Assembly (NCBI GenBank): GCA_028820845.1
Contig: JAPPII010000018.1
Span: 1 to 57,626, forward strand
Source: Candidatus Poribacteria bacterium
Lineage (GTDB): Bacteria; Poribacteria; WGA-4E; WGA-3G
Length of the DNA: 57,626 nt
Direction: 5' to 3'
The number at the start of each line of letters is the position of its first letter. The stretch's first letter is position 1. Made by a program: the position numbers and the translations under genes. The notes beneath the pieces were generated by a model. The model did no database searches. It was not told the DNA's origin and worked only from the letters and a program-made list of their open reading frames with translations. Positions 36,433-45,539 of the stretch are shown in pieces.

Positions 36433-37107
36433 GAATATCTCCGAGTAACTTCAAAGATGCAATTTCTATTACGTAAGTATATTTGAAAAATTGACAAATG
36501 TCAAGAACTCCGGCGTTTTGCGCCAGAGTCATTCGATTTTCAGTTGTCTGAATCAGGGTTTGTAGGATCATACGGACGTGAATATGTATTTAACTTAACG
36601 GTATATTTTCCAGCGATTTCCCTTAAAAATGTTACACCAGTGTAACATTTGGCGTATAGTGTGTAACGTTAGAGAACCCAGTCACCGTAAGGGTTCGTTG
36701 ATGTTTAATTTTCTGTTGTGAAAAAAATAATTTGGCGAAAAGTGTAACATTTTTGAGTTAGCGGTCAGCAATCAGCGGTTGATATTCAGTAAGTAACTTC
36801 TGTAGTCCTCTGAAAACGTTTGTGTCGGTTTCCGCGCCAATATTTTGTCGTTTGGTACAATATTCATCTCTTTGGAAAGTCTTACGATATATTATACTCT
36901 ATTTGCTAACGGGTGTAAAGTTAAAAATGTATTAGTGATTTATATTTTTGAGGATTTAGTGTCAAAAACTTTACACACCCCTGTAAGTCCATCCTTATGT
37001 CTCCTTTTTGTGGTGGTTTACAATAAAGGATAACATAAGGATGGGCGAACACCAAAGCGAAAGCAGCAGCCTTCATGAATCTGAAAGCATCTCATATCTT
37101 AAAGCAA
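36433..37107. promoter_or_regulatory. Gene-poor region with repeated GTGTAAC operators and hairpins
   Basis: No credible gene. AAATGTTACAC (36627-36637) and GTGTAACATTT (36640-36650) form a near-perfect palindrome. GTGTAACG recurs at 36661 and GTGTAACA at 36742. Heptad repeats lie at 36757-36784. A promoter-like TATACT at 36893 is followed by GTGTAAAGTTAAA at 36913-36925, the same word as in the TetR remnant at 55681. Nearby hairpins are GGGTGTAAAGTT/AACTTTACACACCC and CCATCCTTATGT (36989)/ACATAAGGATGG (37033). Confidence 0.5.
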
Positions 37108-37317
37108 TTAGCACCAGGCGTGTACATCGTAATTTTTTAGCACCGCTTCACTGAGATAATTTCGGTTGTTAGTGGTTTGATAGATGCTGTCCGGCTCGAT
37201 TCGTATCAATCCATCTGACCAACCGGTATCGCGTGAAGTATCAACTAAAATCCGAATTCGTTCTTTTGTCATCTGTTGTATGCCCTGTCTATTAGATTGT
37301 TGGTTTGGTTCGCTCAT
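37108..37317 (-). pseudogene. Possible remnant of a secreted or regulatory protein gene
   Basis: A 69-residue frame. Its centre, KERIRILVDTSRDTGWSDGLIRIEPDS, looks like real protein with a Rossmann-like first strand. No ribosome site or downstream continuation is visible, and the DNA beyond it is non-coding. I do not recognise it. A fragment of a longer lost gene is the likeliest reading. Confidence 0.3.
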
Positions 37318-37532
37318 TTGGATTTTAATCTTCAATAGTTCAAATTTGCTTAGACACCCCGATAATCCATCCCTTCTTTTATTCAACCGTCCCCATGACT
37401 CTTTCTTCAATTTTTTGTTGAATTCTGGTGCTGAAGTTGCTATGATAGAGGCAAACGAAGCATATATTTTTTTGGGCAAACAATATAAGGGCAAGGACAA
37501 ATTGCGCTTTAGTAGCACGATTTGGAGACACC

Positions 37533-38660
37533 ATGAACACTTATCGTATAGCAATTATCGGCTTGGGCGGCATGGGTGGAGCGCATGCAGAAGCAGTAAA
37601 GTTAGAAACGAACTGCGAACTCGTCGCCGGTGCAGAAATCAATCCAGAGCGAGCAAAGGCGTGGAGCGAACGGTTCGGGGTCGAAGCCATCTATGACGAC
37701 TACGAAAAGATGCTCGACGCACAGCAGCCCGACATCGTTATCGTTCCAACGCAAGCACCCATGCACCATCCCCCGACAATCGCAGCGGCACAGCGTGGCA
37801 TCCACGTCTTCTGTGAAAAGCCGACTGCTTTAAACCTTATTGAAGCCGACGAGATGGTCGAAACCTGCGACCGACACAACGTCAAGTTTGCCATTAACCA
37901 CATCAAACGCGCCAGTCCATATAACCGTCACGTTCTTTCATTAATTGAAAAAGGCGAGATCGGCGATGTCGTTGTAATGAAGGCAACAGATAAAGGCGGA
38001 CGCAAGGTAGGTAATTCGCTCATGGAGATGGGCACGCATCTCTACGACTGGTTGCGTCTTTTCGCGGGCGATGTCGAGTGGACACACGCACACCTCGTGC
38101 AGATGGACGGTCGCGAATCAACCGTTGACGACATCAAACACACACAAGAGGTTCACGCATTTGACCGCGACGCGGGACTCGTCCTTGGGGAGCGTGGACA
38201 CGCTGCTTTCCGTTTCAAGAACGGCATTCATGCGGATGTGCAGTTCCTCGCGCAGCCCGAAACCAACGATAACGCCTACGGTATCGACATTATCGGGACT
38301 GAAGGCAGAATTGCCATCCGAGAGAGTGTCGGCACGACGATGTTTATCCACAAGGGACAACACAAAACACCCGCAGAAGCGTGGGAGCCGGTGCATCTAT
38401 CCGCTGAAGACCTTGACGAAGAAGGTAACCCACGAGATAAAGCCTCAATACGGTTGCTATTGCAACGTCTCATGCTACGCGATCTCATCGAAGCCATTGA
38501 AGAGGACCGGGACCCCTTCGCGAGTGGTAGGGATGGTCGTGATTGTCTTGAAATGATACATGCGACATGGGAATCACATCGGCAAGGAGCTCGGGTCCCT
38601 ATGCCACTCACGCCACGTGAACACCCGCTTGAACGCTGGAGAAAAGAAGAAGGCATCTAA
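37533..38660 (+). CDS. Gfo/Idh/MocA family oxidoreductase
   Basis: A 375-residue NAD(P)-dependent dehydrogenase, probably acting on a sugar, inositol or related polyol. The N-terminal nucleotide-binding motif is IAIIGLGGMGGAHA, then VIVPTQAPMHHPPTIAAAQRGIHVFCEKPTALN contains the family's EKP catalytic lysine. MEMGTHLYDWLRLF (H..D) lies in the substrate domain. GGAGA lies five bases before the start. An O-methyltransferase gene follows 43 bp downstream. The substrate cannot be told from the sequence. Confidence 0.92.
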   Translation: MNTYRIAIIGLGGMGGAHAEAVKLETNCELVAGAEINPERAKAWSERFGVEAIYDDYEKMLDAQQPDIVIVPTQAPMHHPPTIAAAQRGIHVFCEKPTALNLIEADEMVETCDRHNVKFAINHIKRASPYNRHVLSLIEKGEIGDVVVMKATDKGGRKVGNSLMEMGTHLYDWLRLFAGDVEWTHAHLVQMDGRESTVDDIKHTQEVHAFDRDAGLVLGERGHAAFRFKNGIHADVQFLAQPETNDNAYGIDIIGTEGRIAIRESVGTTMFIHKGQHKTPAEAWEPVHLSAEDLDEEGNPRDKASIRLLLQRLMLRDLIEAIEEDRDPFASGRDGRDCLEMIHATWESHRQGARVPMPLTPREHPLERWRKEEGI

Positions 38661-38703
38661 AAAATAGGCGAGGTTAGAAAAACTCGTCAGCAAGGAGTAA
38701 TTT

Positions 38704-39384
38704 ATGCAACGTTTGGATATTCTTCACCCGTCAATCGACGACTACTTACTCGGCATCATTCCTGAACGCGACGAAGTCCTCACAGAGATGGAGGCACACG
38801 CACGCGCAAATCGTTTCCCTATCGTTGGACCGCTCGTCGGACGCGTTTTGCATCAGCTGGTATTGCTTACCAATCCAACGCGGATTTTCGAGATGGGTTC
38901 AGGTTTCGGCTATTCGGCGTATTGGATGGCAAAGGCACTGCAAAAACCGGAAGCCTCTATCATCTGTACCGATGGATCGCAGGAGAACGCCGATCGCGCA
39001 GCGGGATATCTTGCGCGCAGTGGTATCGCAGACCGCATCGACTATCGCGTCGGCAACGCCCTTGAAATCATCGACGATACCGAAGGCGAGTTTGACATCA
39101 TCTACAACGACATCGACAAAGACGGGTATCCCGAAGCGTTTCGGAAAGCGATTCCGCGACTCAGGAGTGGTGGGTTGTTTATTACGGATAACATGATTTG
39201 GGGTGGACGCGTCGTCACGCAGGAACCCGGTAGTGCTCCAGAAGGACTTAACGAACAGGAGCAGTGGTTCCATGAGGCTACGATCGGTGTTAGAGAGGTA
39301 ACGCGGCTGCTCTACAGTTCGCCTGAGGTATTCACGACGATTATCCCGCTCCGTGATGGCGTTTCGGTTGCTTTAAAACGTTAA
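38704..39384 (+). CDS. Class I O-methyltransferase (CCoAOMT-like)
   Basis: A 226-residue SAM-dependent methyltransferase of the caffeoyl-CoA/catechol type. The SAM site is FEMGSGFGYSAYWMA, the acidic strand ICTDGSQENADRA follows, and YNDIDKDGYPEAF and TDNMIWGG carry the metal-binding Asp/Asn residues. A strong AAGGAG ribosome site. It probably methylates a small molecule with vicinal oxygens. Confidence 0.88.
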   Translation: MQRLDILHPSIDDYLLGIIPERDEVLTEMEAHARANRFPIVGPLVGRVLHQLVLLTNPTRIFEMGSGFGYSAYWMAKALQKPEASIICTDGSQENADRAAGYLARSGIADRIDYRVGNALEIIDDTEGEFDIIYNDIDKDGYPEAFRKAIPRLRSGGLFITDNMIWGGRVVTQEPGSAPEGLNEQEQWFHEATIGVREVTRLLYSSPEVFTTIIPLRDGVSVALKR

Positions 39385-39413
39385 TGGCAGTCAGCAACTG
39401 CTATAGCCATTAA
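39381..39413. repeat. Inverted repeat at the end of the O-methyltransferase gene
   Basis: TTAATGGC (39381-39388) and GCCATTAA (39406-39413) pair across a 17-base loop that contains heptad-like AGTCAGC. It overlaps the stop codon. Perhaps a weak terminator, but there is no T run. Confidence 0.4.
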
Positions 39414-39635
39414 AAAACTTGACTTTTATTTTCACATACCATAGAATTGCCACAGAAGCCATCTGGTAATTGAGGCATCTCAATATCCTCACAACGACAC
39501 GCGATGGCAACTATCCTGTCCGTTTGTCTTACCGACGTACCTATTGCTTGCGAAACCCAGACATCAAGCATGTCTTTACAAAAGGCTGAAACGTCTTTGC
39601 CTTTTAGGACAAAGATCATCCATAGGAGGTTTACA

Positions 39636-40649
39636 ATGTTTTTTCCAAACAAACCATTATCTATAAAAGCCAATCTATTTACTATCGCTTGCTGTGTTTT
39701 ATTTACACTAACCACATTGCCAGTAATGGCACATTCAGGTGGTGAAGTAACATCGAAAAAAACCGAAACGCCTATCACGATTGACGGCATGCTTGATGAA
39801 GCAGAATGGGACGCAATATTTCAAGAAGCTTCCCCTCTGCAAGATATTGTCGTAGACCCGCGCGATCCGAAACATAACCAAGACTGGTATCAAATTATTC
39901 CGGGTGGTGGTGCAGGTGCCGACACAAACGACGGTGGGCTCCGTGTCAGTCGCGGGAAATTCGACGGTGACGACGATTTCTTGGCGCGTTGGGCGACGCT
40001 GTGGGACGACGACTACCTCTATTTCGCGTTTGATGTGACCGATGATACCACACACGCTTATGCCAACGATCTCGCCACTCGGACTGGAGACATTGACGGG
40101 ATATGGTTGCTGTTTGATACCAAGCACGATGCCCCTGTATTCGAGTTTCCACACCACGAGTTTGAAACGAGACACGTCGCCAACAACAGCAGTTATGAAG
40201 CGGACGACCACTATTGGATATTTGCCCCTTTAACGACAGACGGGATTGGGGCATGGGCACAATCCTTGAGCGCCGGTTTGGATCCAGAGTTAGGCGAACC
40301 CGCTAACGGACACGTCGCCGGTCAGAAAACAGGGTCAGGTTATTCCGCTGAGATGCGTCTTCCTTGGTCGATTTTTGAGCCGTTTTTCGGTGCAGCCCTC
40401 GCGCCTACAGACGGTTTGGTCATCGGATTCGACATCACAATCACAGATATTGACGGGGACGCTCCCGGCACGTATGCCGCACCGCTTGGTGGCGCAGTTG
40501 CATGGTCGAGCGATTTTGAAAACGATAATAGCCCGGGTGTACTCGGCGATCTCATGATTTCCACTGAGGTTGTCGGCAGTGCAACTTCTGTTGACCCCGA
40601 AGGCAAATTGCCATTGAGATGGGGTGAGATCAAACGCGGTTACAAATAG
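39636..40649 (+). CDS. Secreted CBM9-like protein with WGxIK tail (paralogue 1)
   Basis: A 337-residue exported protein: signal peptide ending LPVMAHSGG, then a family-9-like carbohydrate-binding sandwich. The domain has ITIDGMLDEAEWDAI, a DWYQIIPGGGAGADTN / RVSRGKFDGDDD insert, LWDDDYLYFAFDVTDD and SAEMRLPWSIFEPF. The C-terminus SVDPEGKLPLRWGEIKRGYK carries a tail shared with two other secreted proteins here. The start is fixed by AGGAGGT. It pairs with a paralogue 256 bp downstream. The ligand is probably a polysaccharide. Confidence 0.82.
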   Translation: MFFPNKPLSIKANLFTIACCVLFTLTTLPVMAHSGGEVTSKKTETPITIDGMLDEAEWDAIFQEASPLQDIVVDPRDPKHNQDWYQIIPGGGAGADTNDGGLRVSRGKFDGDDDFLARWATLWDDDYLYFAFDVTDDTTHAYANDLATRTGDIDGIWLLFDTKHDAPVFEFPHHEFETRHVANNSSYEADDHYWIFAPLTTDGIGAWAQSLSAGLDPELGEPANGHVAGQKTGSGYSAEMRLPWSIFEPFFGAALAPTDGLVIGFDITITDIDGDAPGTYAAPLGGAVAWSSDFENDNSPGVLGDLMISTEVVGSATSVDPEGKLPLRWGEIKRGYK

Positions 40650-40678
40650 TGGTCTGTCCACCTTGGATTTAAGGGTTA

Positions 40679-40739
40679 GTTTGTAGTAGTGCGATTCATC
40701 ACACGTCCCGAACGGGCAATGAATTGCCCTACTACAAAC
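40679..40739. repeat. 61-bp inverted-repeat element
   Basis: Arms at 40679-40699 and 40719-40739 pair over about 21 bases with few mismatches. The outer part is GTTTGTAGTAG / CTACTACAAAC, and inside is GGGCAAT-GA-ATTGCCC. It lies between the two CBM9-like genes; a related half element is at 35419. Confidence 0.75.
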
Positions 40740-40905
40740 GGACTTGCCCCTAATCTGAAACTGGAGAGAACAACAGTCCTTGATTAACCGCTATCTCCCT
40801 TATTTTTCCTACGCAGAAAATGGGTGGAAACCTTATTCCCCCTTAACATTCTAAGACAATTCAGCATAAACCTTTCCAGAAACTTGAAAAAAGGAGGGTA
40901 ACTTC

Positions 40906-41862
40906 ATGAAATTCACGATTCACGCTCAAAAAACGCTCGGTTTGTTTGTCGCAACACTTATTTCAATCTGGCTAATCCTCCTCACAACAGATGGGTTTGC
41001 GCATTCTGGTGGAGAGGCAATTAGTGCACCGAGGAGAGGAGACATCACTATTGATGGCGACCTTGTAGAATGGGAGATCGTTAGAAGCCTCGCGCAAGAG
41101 ATTACCACAAAACCGCAGGATTGGTATCAAATTGTTGCAGGCGGCGGTGCCGGTCGCAACACAAATAAAGGTGGGGACCGTGTGAGCCGCGGACAGATCG
41201 ATGGCGACGATGATCTCCATGTTACATGGATGACCATGTGGGATGATGACAATCTCTATTTCGCCTTTGAAGTCGTTGATGACGATATCAACGAGTTAGA
41301 TCCACCTTTTGCAGCACGAGACAGCAGGAATTTTGAAGGGTATTGGCTCTGTTTTGATACGAAACACGATGCCCCGACCAAAAAATTCGGAAACAAGAAA
41401 TTTGATACCGCTGCTATTGCCGCGATTAGCACTTACGAACCGGATGATACCTATTGGGAAATTGCACCGTTGACGGCACGCGGTGCAGGTGCTGCATTTC
41501 AAAGAGACGGTCAAGTCGAGGACCTGGAGCTCAACAGTCCAGCAAAGGGACACATCATGGCGAAAAATGATGGAGGCAGCTACACTTTTGAGGTGCGCAT
41601 GCCTTGGAAAATATTTGAACCCTACTACGGAAAACGGATCAAACCGGAAGACGGTGATGTCATCGGATTTGACATTACGGTAATGGATATTGATCCTGTC
41701 TACGATCCACCACAAGGTGGCGCGATGGCGTGGTCGAGTGATTTTGAAAATGACAACAGTCCTGGCGTGTTGGGCGATATAATTTTCAGCACGACCGCTG
41801 CTGTCGATCCGAGTGGCAAACTCCCTGTGACTTGGGGTCAAATCAAGCAATCACATCAATGA
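40906..41862 (+). CDS. Secreted CBM9-like protein with WGxIK tail (paralogue 2)
   Basis: A 318-residue homologue of the preceding gene. It has a signal peptide ending GFAHSGGE, then ITIDGDLVEWEI and the same DWYQIVAGGGAGRNTN / RVSRGQIDGDDD insert. MTMWDDDNLYFAFEVVDDD and FEVRMPWKIFEPY follow. The ending AVDPSGKLPVTWGQIKQSHQ again has the shared tail. An AGGAGGG ribosome site. Its stop overlaps the TPR gene's start as ATGA, so the two are translated together. Tandem duplication is clear; a division of ligands is possible. Confidence 0.82.
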   Translation: MKFTIHAQKTLGLFVATLISIWLILLTTDGFAHSGGEAISAPRRGDITIDGDLVEWEIVRSLAQEITTKPQDWYQIVAGGGAGRNTNKGGDRVSRGQIDGDDDLHVTWMTMWDDDNLYFAFEVVDDDINELDPPFAARDSRNFEGYWLCFDTKHDAPTKKFGNKKFDTAAIAAISTYEPDDTYWEIAPLTARGAGAAFQRDGQVEDLELNSPAKGHIMAKNDGGSYTFEVRMPWKIFEPYYGKRIKPEDGDVIGFDITVMDIDPVYDPPQGGAMAWSSDFENDNSPGVLGDIIFSTTAAVDPSGKLPVTWGQIKQSHQ

Positions 41863-42977
41863 GACATCTGTTCCTAACCGCTTTTATCCTTTTTTGTTCA
41901 AGCTTCACAGTGAGTGCCCAACGCTCCGAACTGTTGCTACAGCACTATCGACAAGCGGAGATGTTTGTCAACCAGCAACGCTTCGATGAGGCACTCCGCG
42001 AATATCAGAAGGTCATCGAATTAGATCCCACGTTGCCGCAAGCATATCTCGGATTGGGCAACATCTACCTCGCTCAGTTCAAGTTTGACCTTGCGCTGGA
42101 AACGTATACACAGGCGATTGAACTGAAGTTGCCATCGCCAGAGATACACTGTAATCGCGGCATCGTCTACACTAAACAGGGAGAGTATGAGAGGGCAATC
42201 GCCGATTTTCAGCAGGTGCTGGCAATTAACGCCGATTACACACCAGCAAGATTTGAACTCGGCTTTGTCTATCAGCAGATCGGCGAGTATGAGAAAGCGG
42301 TTCTCGAATATGAGCGTGTGCTCCCGCACCGTCAGGGAGACCTCGCGCTTCACCACAACCTCGCTCGCTGCTACTTCCGTCTCGGACAGGTTGAAGCGGC
42401 AGCGCAGCAACACGAGATTGCACAGCAAATTCGGAAATTTCAAGACACCTTCGATGCAGCACAGCAGAAAATTCGTGAAAAACCGGACGACCCTGACGGT
42501 TATATGGCACTTGCGAAAATCTACGCAGACCACGGGCAACCCCAAAAAGCGTTTGAGCAGTATAAAGCCGCGATCCTCAAAGATGCCTCTCTGATGGAGG
42601 CTTACGATAAAATCGCCGCACTCTATATTCAGAATCAACAGGGCAGTAAGGCGGTTACCGTCTACAAAACCGCAGTTGGTGTTAATTCGGGATATATCAA
42701 AGGACATCTGATGCTCGGTCTACTATATCAACAGTCCGATCAGCCAAACGAATCTGCGCACCATCTGGAAATCGCCCGTCAACTCGCTGAAAAAGCGACT
42801 GAAATGACCCCAAATGCGCAAAATCTCAACATGCTCGGCGCGATTTATCTTGCCATGAAAGATTATAATCGGGCTGAAGCCACTTTTCAGAAGGCTCTTA
42901 AACTGACACCCGATAACAAACAGGCACAAGCATACCTTCATCAGGTGCGCGAGGCGAAAAAGAAGGAGTCAGACTAA
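41859..42977 (+). CDS. Secreted TPR-repeat protein
   Basis: A 372-residue protein with a signal peptide (ending SFTVSAQ) and about nine tetratricopeptide repeats. Examples are FDEALREYQKVIELDPTLPQ and YLGLGNIYLAQFKFDLALETY; one near the end is YNRAEATFQKALKLTPDN. It probably works as a periplasmic protein-interaction scaffold. It starts inside the stop of the CBM9-like gene (ATGA) and precedes a CRTAC1 gene by 103 bp. TPR and CRTAC1 genes often occur together. Confidence 0.88.
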   Translation: MRHLFLTAFILFCSSFTVSAQRSELLLQHYRQAEMFVNQQRFDEALREYQKVIELDPTLPQAYLGLGNIYLAQFKFDLALETYTQAIELKLPSPEIHCNRGIVYTKQGEYERAIADFQQVLAINADYTPARFELGFVYQQIGEYEKAVLEYERVLPHRQGDLALHHNLARCYFRLGQVEAAAQQHEIAQQIRKFQDTFDAAQQKIREKPDDPDGYMALAKIYADHGQPQKAFEQYKAAILKDASLMEAYDKIAALYIQNQQGSKAVTVYKTAVGVNSGYIKGHLMLGLLYQQSDQPNESAHHLEIARQLAEKATEMTPNAQNLNMLGAIYLAMKDYNRAEATFQKALKLTPDNKQAQAYLHQVREAKKKESD

Positions 42978-43045
42978 TCTTGAGGTGATTCCAACAACCG
43001 TCAGTTATTAGTAAAAGAGACTTTCGGTTAATCAAACATCTCTTT

Positions 43046-43080
43046 GCTGACTGCTAATGGCTAATCGCTGACAGCCTATT
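43046..43080. repeat. Five heptad units abutting a start codon
   Basis: GCTGACT, GCTAATG, GCTAATC, GCTGACA and GCCTATT run without gap from 43046 to 43080, directly before the CRTAC1 ATG. They occupy the place where a ribosome site would be. Confidence 0.8.
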
Positions 43081-44730
43081 ATGCGCTACACAATCTGTCT
43101 ATTTCTCACAACCTGTTTAATTAATGCCTTCTGCTGGGCGGATACCGAAGGTAAAATTTCATTTACTGCTGTCACAGAAGAGGCAGGTATCCAGTTTCAG
43201 CACGTTGACGGCCGGAGCGGGCAGCGGTATTTTTTGGAAACGGTTGGATCGGGTGTCGCTTTTTTTGACTATGACGACGACGGTTTGCTGGATATATATT
43301 TCGTTAACAGCGCAGATTTGCCCGGCTCTCATTCACCTACACTCCCCACCAATCGACTTTATCATAACAACGGCGACGGCACTTTCACGGATGTCACGGA
43401 ACAAGTAGGCGTTGGAGATACCGGTTACGGTGCGGCTTGCGCTGCCGCTGACTACGACAACGACGGCGATCTGGATTTATATGTGACGAATTTTGGTGCG
43501 AATGTGCTTTACCGAAACAACGGCGATAGCACTTTCACGGATGTCACACAGTACGCCGGGGTCGGAGACAACCGTTGGAGTCTTGGCTGCGCCTTCGCCG
43601 ATTATGACAGCGACGGCTTTGTTGACTTGTACGTCGCTAACTACATCGACTTTGACTTTGAAACGCATATCAACTGCACACAAAAAGGCGTGGCGACTTA
43701 CTGCCCACCGGAAAGCTTTGAAGGTTCACCAGACACCTTATATCGCAATAATGGCGATGGCACGTTTACCGATGTCACCACCACTGCCGGAGTCTATAAT
43801 AAAGACGGAAAAGGGATGGGAGTCGTGTTCGGGGATTACGACAACGATGGAGACGTAGATTGTTATGTCGGCAACGATGCCGGGGAGAATTTTCTCTATC
43901 ACAACAACGGTGATGGGACATTCACAAATGTCGGCTGGATGGCAGGCGTGGAGGCTGACGAAAACGGGAACGTACAGGGAACAATGGGGGTCGATTTTGG
44001 AGATTATGACAATGATGGCCGCTTAGACCTCATCGCCGTCAACTATCAGCAACAACCGAATGCCCTCTATCGCAACGATAACGGCAGCTTCTTCACAGAT
44101 GTATCGTTTGTGGCGGGTATGGCTGAGAGTCTCCCCTATGTCGGTTGGGGTGCCGATTTTTTCGATGTAGACAACGACGGGGACAAAGACCTGCTCATCG
44201 CCAACGGTCATCTTCAAGACACGGTCGAACAATACGACGACACAACGACCTATCCGCAGCAGAACTACCTCTTGATTAACAACGGACAGGGACGCTTTGT
44301 TAATGTCTCAATGAAAGCCGGAAGTGGGTTACAGGCACGCGAGGTGAGTCGAGGTCTTGCCACTGGGGATTACGATAACGACGGTGACTTGGACGTGCTA
44401 ATCTCCAACGCCAATGATACCCCGCAACTCCTTCGCAACGATAGTGAAAATCACGGCAATTGGATTCTGATTCATACGATTGGGACGCGGAGCAATCGGG
44501 CAGGTATCGGCGCACGGGTAAAAATTCAGACCGGCGATTCGATTCAGATTGATGAAGTACGGGGTGGGTCGGGTTATCTCTCTCAAAACGACTTACGCCT
44601 GCATTTTGGCATCGGTACCCACAAACGCATCGACAGTATTGAGGTGAGCTGGCCCAGCGGGGTCGTGGATACAATCCGAGATGTCGTGCCCAACCAGATA
44701 CTCACGATTACAGAATCAGCGACGCAGTAA
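43081..44730 (+). CDS. CRTAC1-type FG-GAP/ASPIC-UnbV secreted protein
   Basis: A 549-residue protein with a signal peptide (ending AFCWA). At least seven FG-GAP-like calcium-binding repeats of the form FFDYDDDGLLDIYFVN, ADYDNDGDLDLYVTN and FGDYDNDGDVDCYVGN form a propeller. The end is an ASPIC/UnbV domain (RAGIGARVKIQTGDSIQIDEV... LHFGIGTHKRIDSIEVSWPSG). It is probably surface or periplasmic and binds calcium and perhaps other proteins. No ribosome site is visible; a heptad array abuts the ATG. Confidence 0.92.
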   Translation: MRYTICLFLTTCLINAFCWADTEGKISFTAVTEEAGIQFQHVDGRSGQRYFLETVGSGVAFFDYDDDGLLDIYFVNSADLPGSHSPTLPTNRLYHNNGDGTFTDVTEQVGVGDTGYGAACAAADYDNDGDLDLYVTNFGANVLYRNNGDSTFTDVTQYAGVGDNRWSLGCAFADYDSDGFVDLYVANYIDFDFETHINCTQKGVATYCPPESFEGSPDTLYRNNGDGTFTDVTTTAGVYNKDGKGMGVVFGDYDNDGDVDCYVGNDAGENFLYHNNGDGTFTNVGWMAGVEADENGNVQGTMGVDFGDYDNDGRLDLIAVNYQQQPNALYRNDNGSFFTDVSFVAGMAESLPYVGWGADFFDVDNDGDKDLLIANGHLQDTVEQYDDTTTYPQQNYLLINNGQGRFVNVSMKAGSGLQAREVSRGLATGDYDNDGDLDVLISNANDTPQLLRNDSENHGNWILIHTIGTRSNRAGIGARVKIQTGDSIQIDEVRGGSGYLSQNDLRLHFGIGTHKRIDSIEVSWPSGVVDTIRDVVPNQILTITESATQ

Positions 44731-44810
44731 CTCCATTAGCTCTTTGTCGTGATGGTATCGTACCTCACAAGTGGTATCGAAAATCATCGTTGCACCACCT
44801 TCACAGGTAA

Positions 44811-45329
44811 TCACTCGTCCTCTACTGCTACCGGTTCGGCAAGAAGTCGACCGAGGTTGCCAACATCAGCAATGACAACTTGAACCAGAAACTTATATTG
44901 ACTGCCTCGCGTGAGATTGCCAATATATTCTGTGCCATCGTCAATGATAATAAGAGTATCACTGGTGAGGTCATTGTTCACATCTGCAATCACTACACCG
45001 TCATCGTTGGTGGCAATCACAAAAGCCTCAAGTTCTACATATTCGGCGTGATATGTGTCGGTATCCGATAGGATTGTAGAAATGGTTGTATCAACAGCCA
45101 ATTCCTCAAGTGTTTTCCCGGTTACCAATAAATCCACACAGACCTTATCTAAGGCGATGTAGTACTGTGTTAGGTCACCCAGTAAATAGTCGTAACAGCC
45201 TGCGACCTCGCCAACAACTTCGTAGGTGGGTCGGTCCAACTGGTCAAGAACAACATCTAATCTACTTTCAGCGCAACCGAGTGTGAAAACAGTCACGATA
45301 ACAAGTAGTGAAAAAGTGAAAAGTCGCAT
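44811..45329 (-). CDS. Small lipoprotein, unknown function
   Basis: A 172-residue protein with a signal and lipobox FTLGC (Cys19). The mature part is acidic, with IADVNNDLTSDTLIIIDDGTEY, which resembles a single FG-GAP-like or calcium-binding strand, but no family is recognised. GGAGAG lies five bases before the start. It is convergent with the CRTAC1 gene. A TAGCAC/GTGCTA hairpin lies upstream. Confidence 0.7.
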   Translation of the reverse strand: MRLFTFSLLVIVTVFTLGCAESRLDVVLDQLDRPTYEVVGEVAGCYDYLLGDLTQYYIALDKVCVDLLVTGKTLEELAVDTTISTILSDTDTYHAEYVELEAFVIATNDDGVVIADVNNDLTSDTLIIIDDGTEYIGNLTRGSQYKFLVQVVIADVGNLGRLLAEPVAVEDE

Positions 45330-45539
45330 TGTGTCTCTCCAAAAGTAGTTTTCAGAGAGTATAGCACATCCCTAAAAACAATAATAGTGCTATGTTGAAA
45401 TACATCGAAATCAGGACTGTATTTTAACAGGGGTTTTCACGAAGGTTTCACGGAGCTTCATGAGGCCCCTTGATTTCATTGGGTTTGTGATTTTAGATTT
45501 GTGCGTTCTCCGTGAAATCGGTTTTTGGTTATATTTTAT

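Noticed and set aside
37184-37696. 170-codon plus-strand frame upstream of and into the Gfo/Idh/MocA gene
   Set aside because: It runs out of frame into the oxidoreductase and has no motifs or ribosome site.
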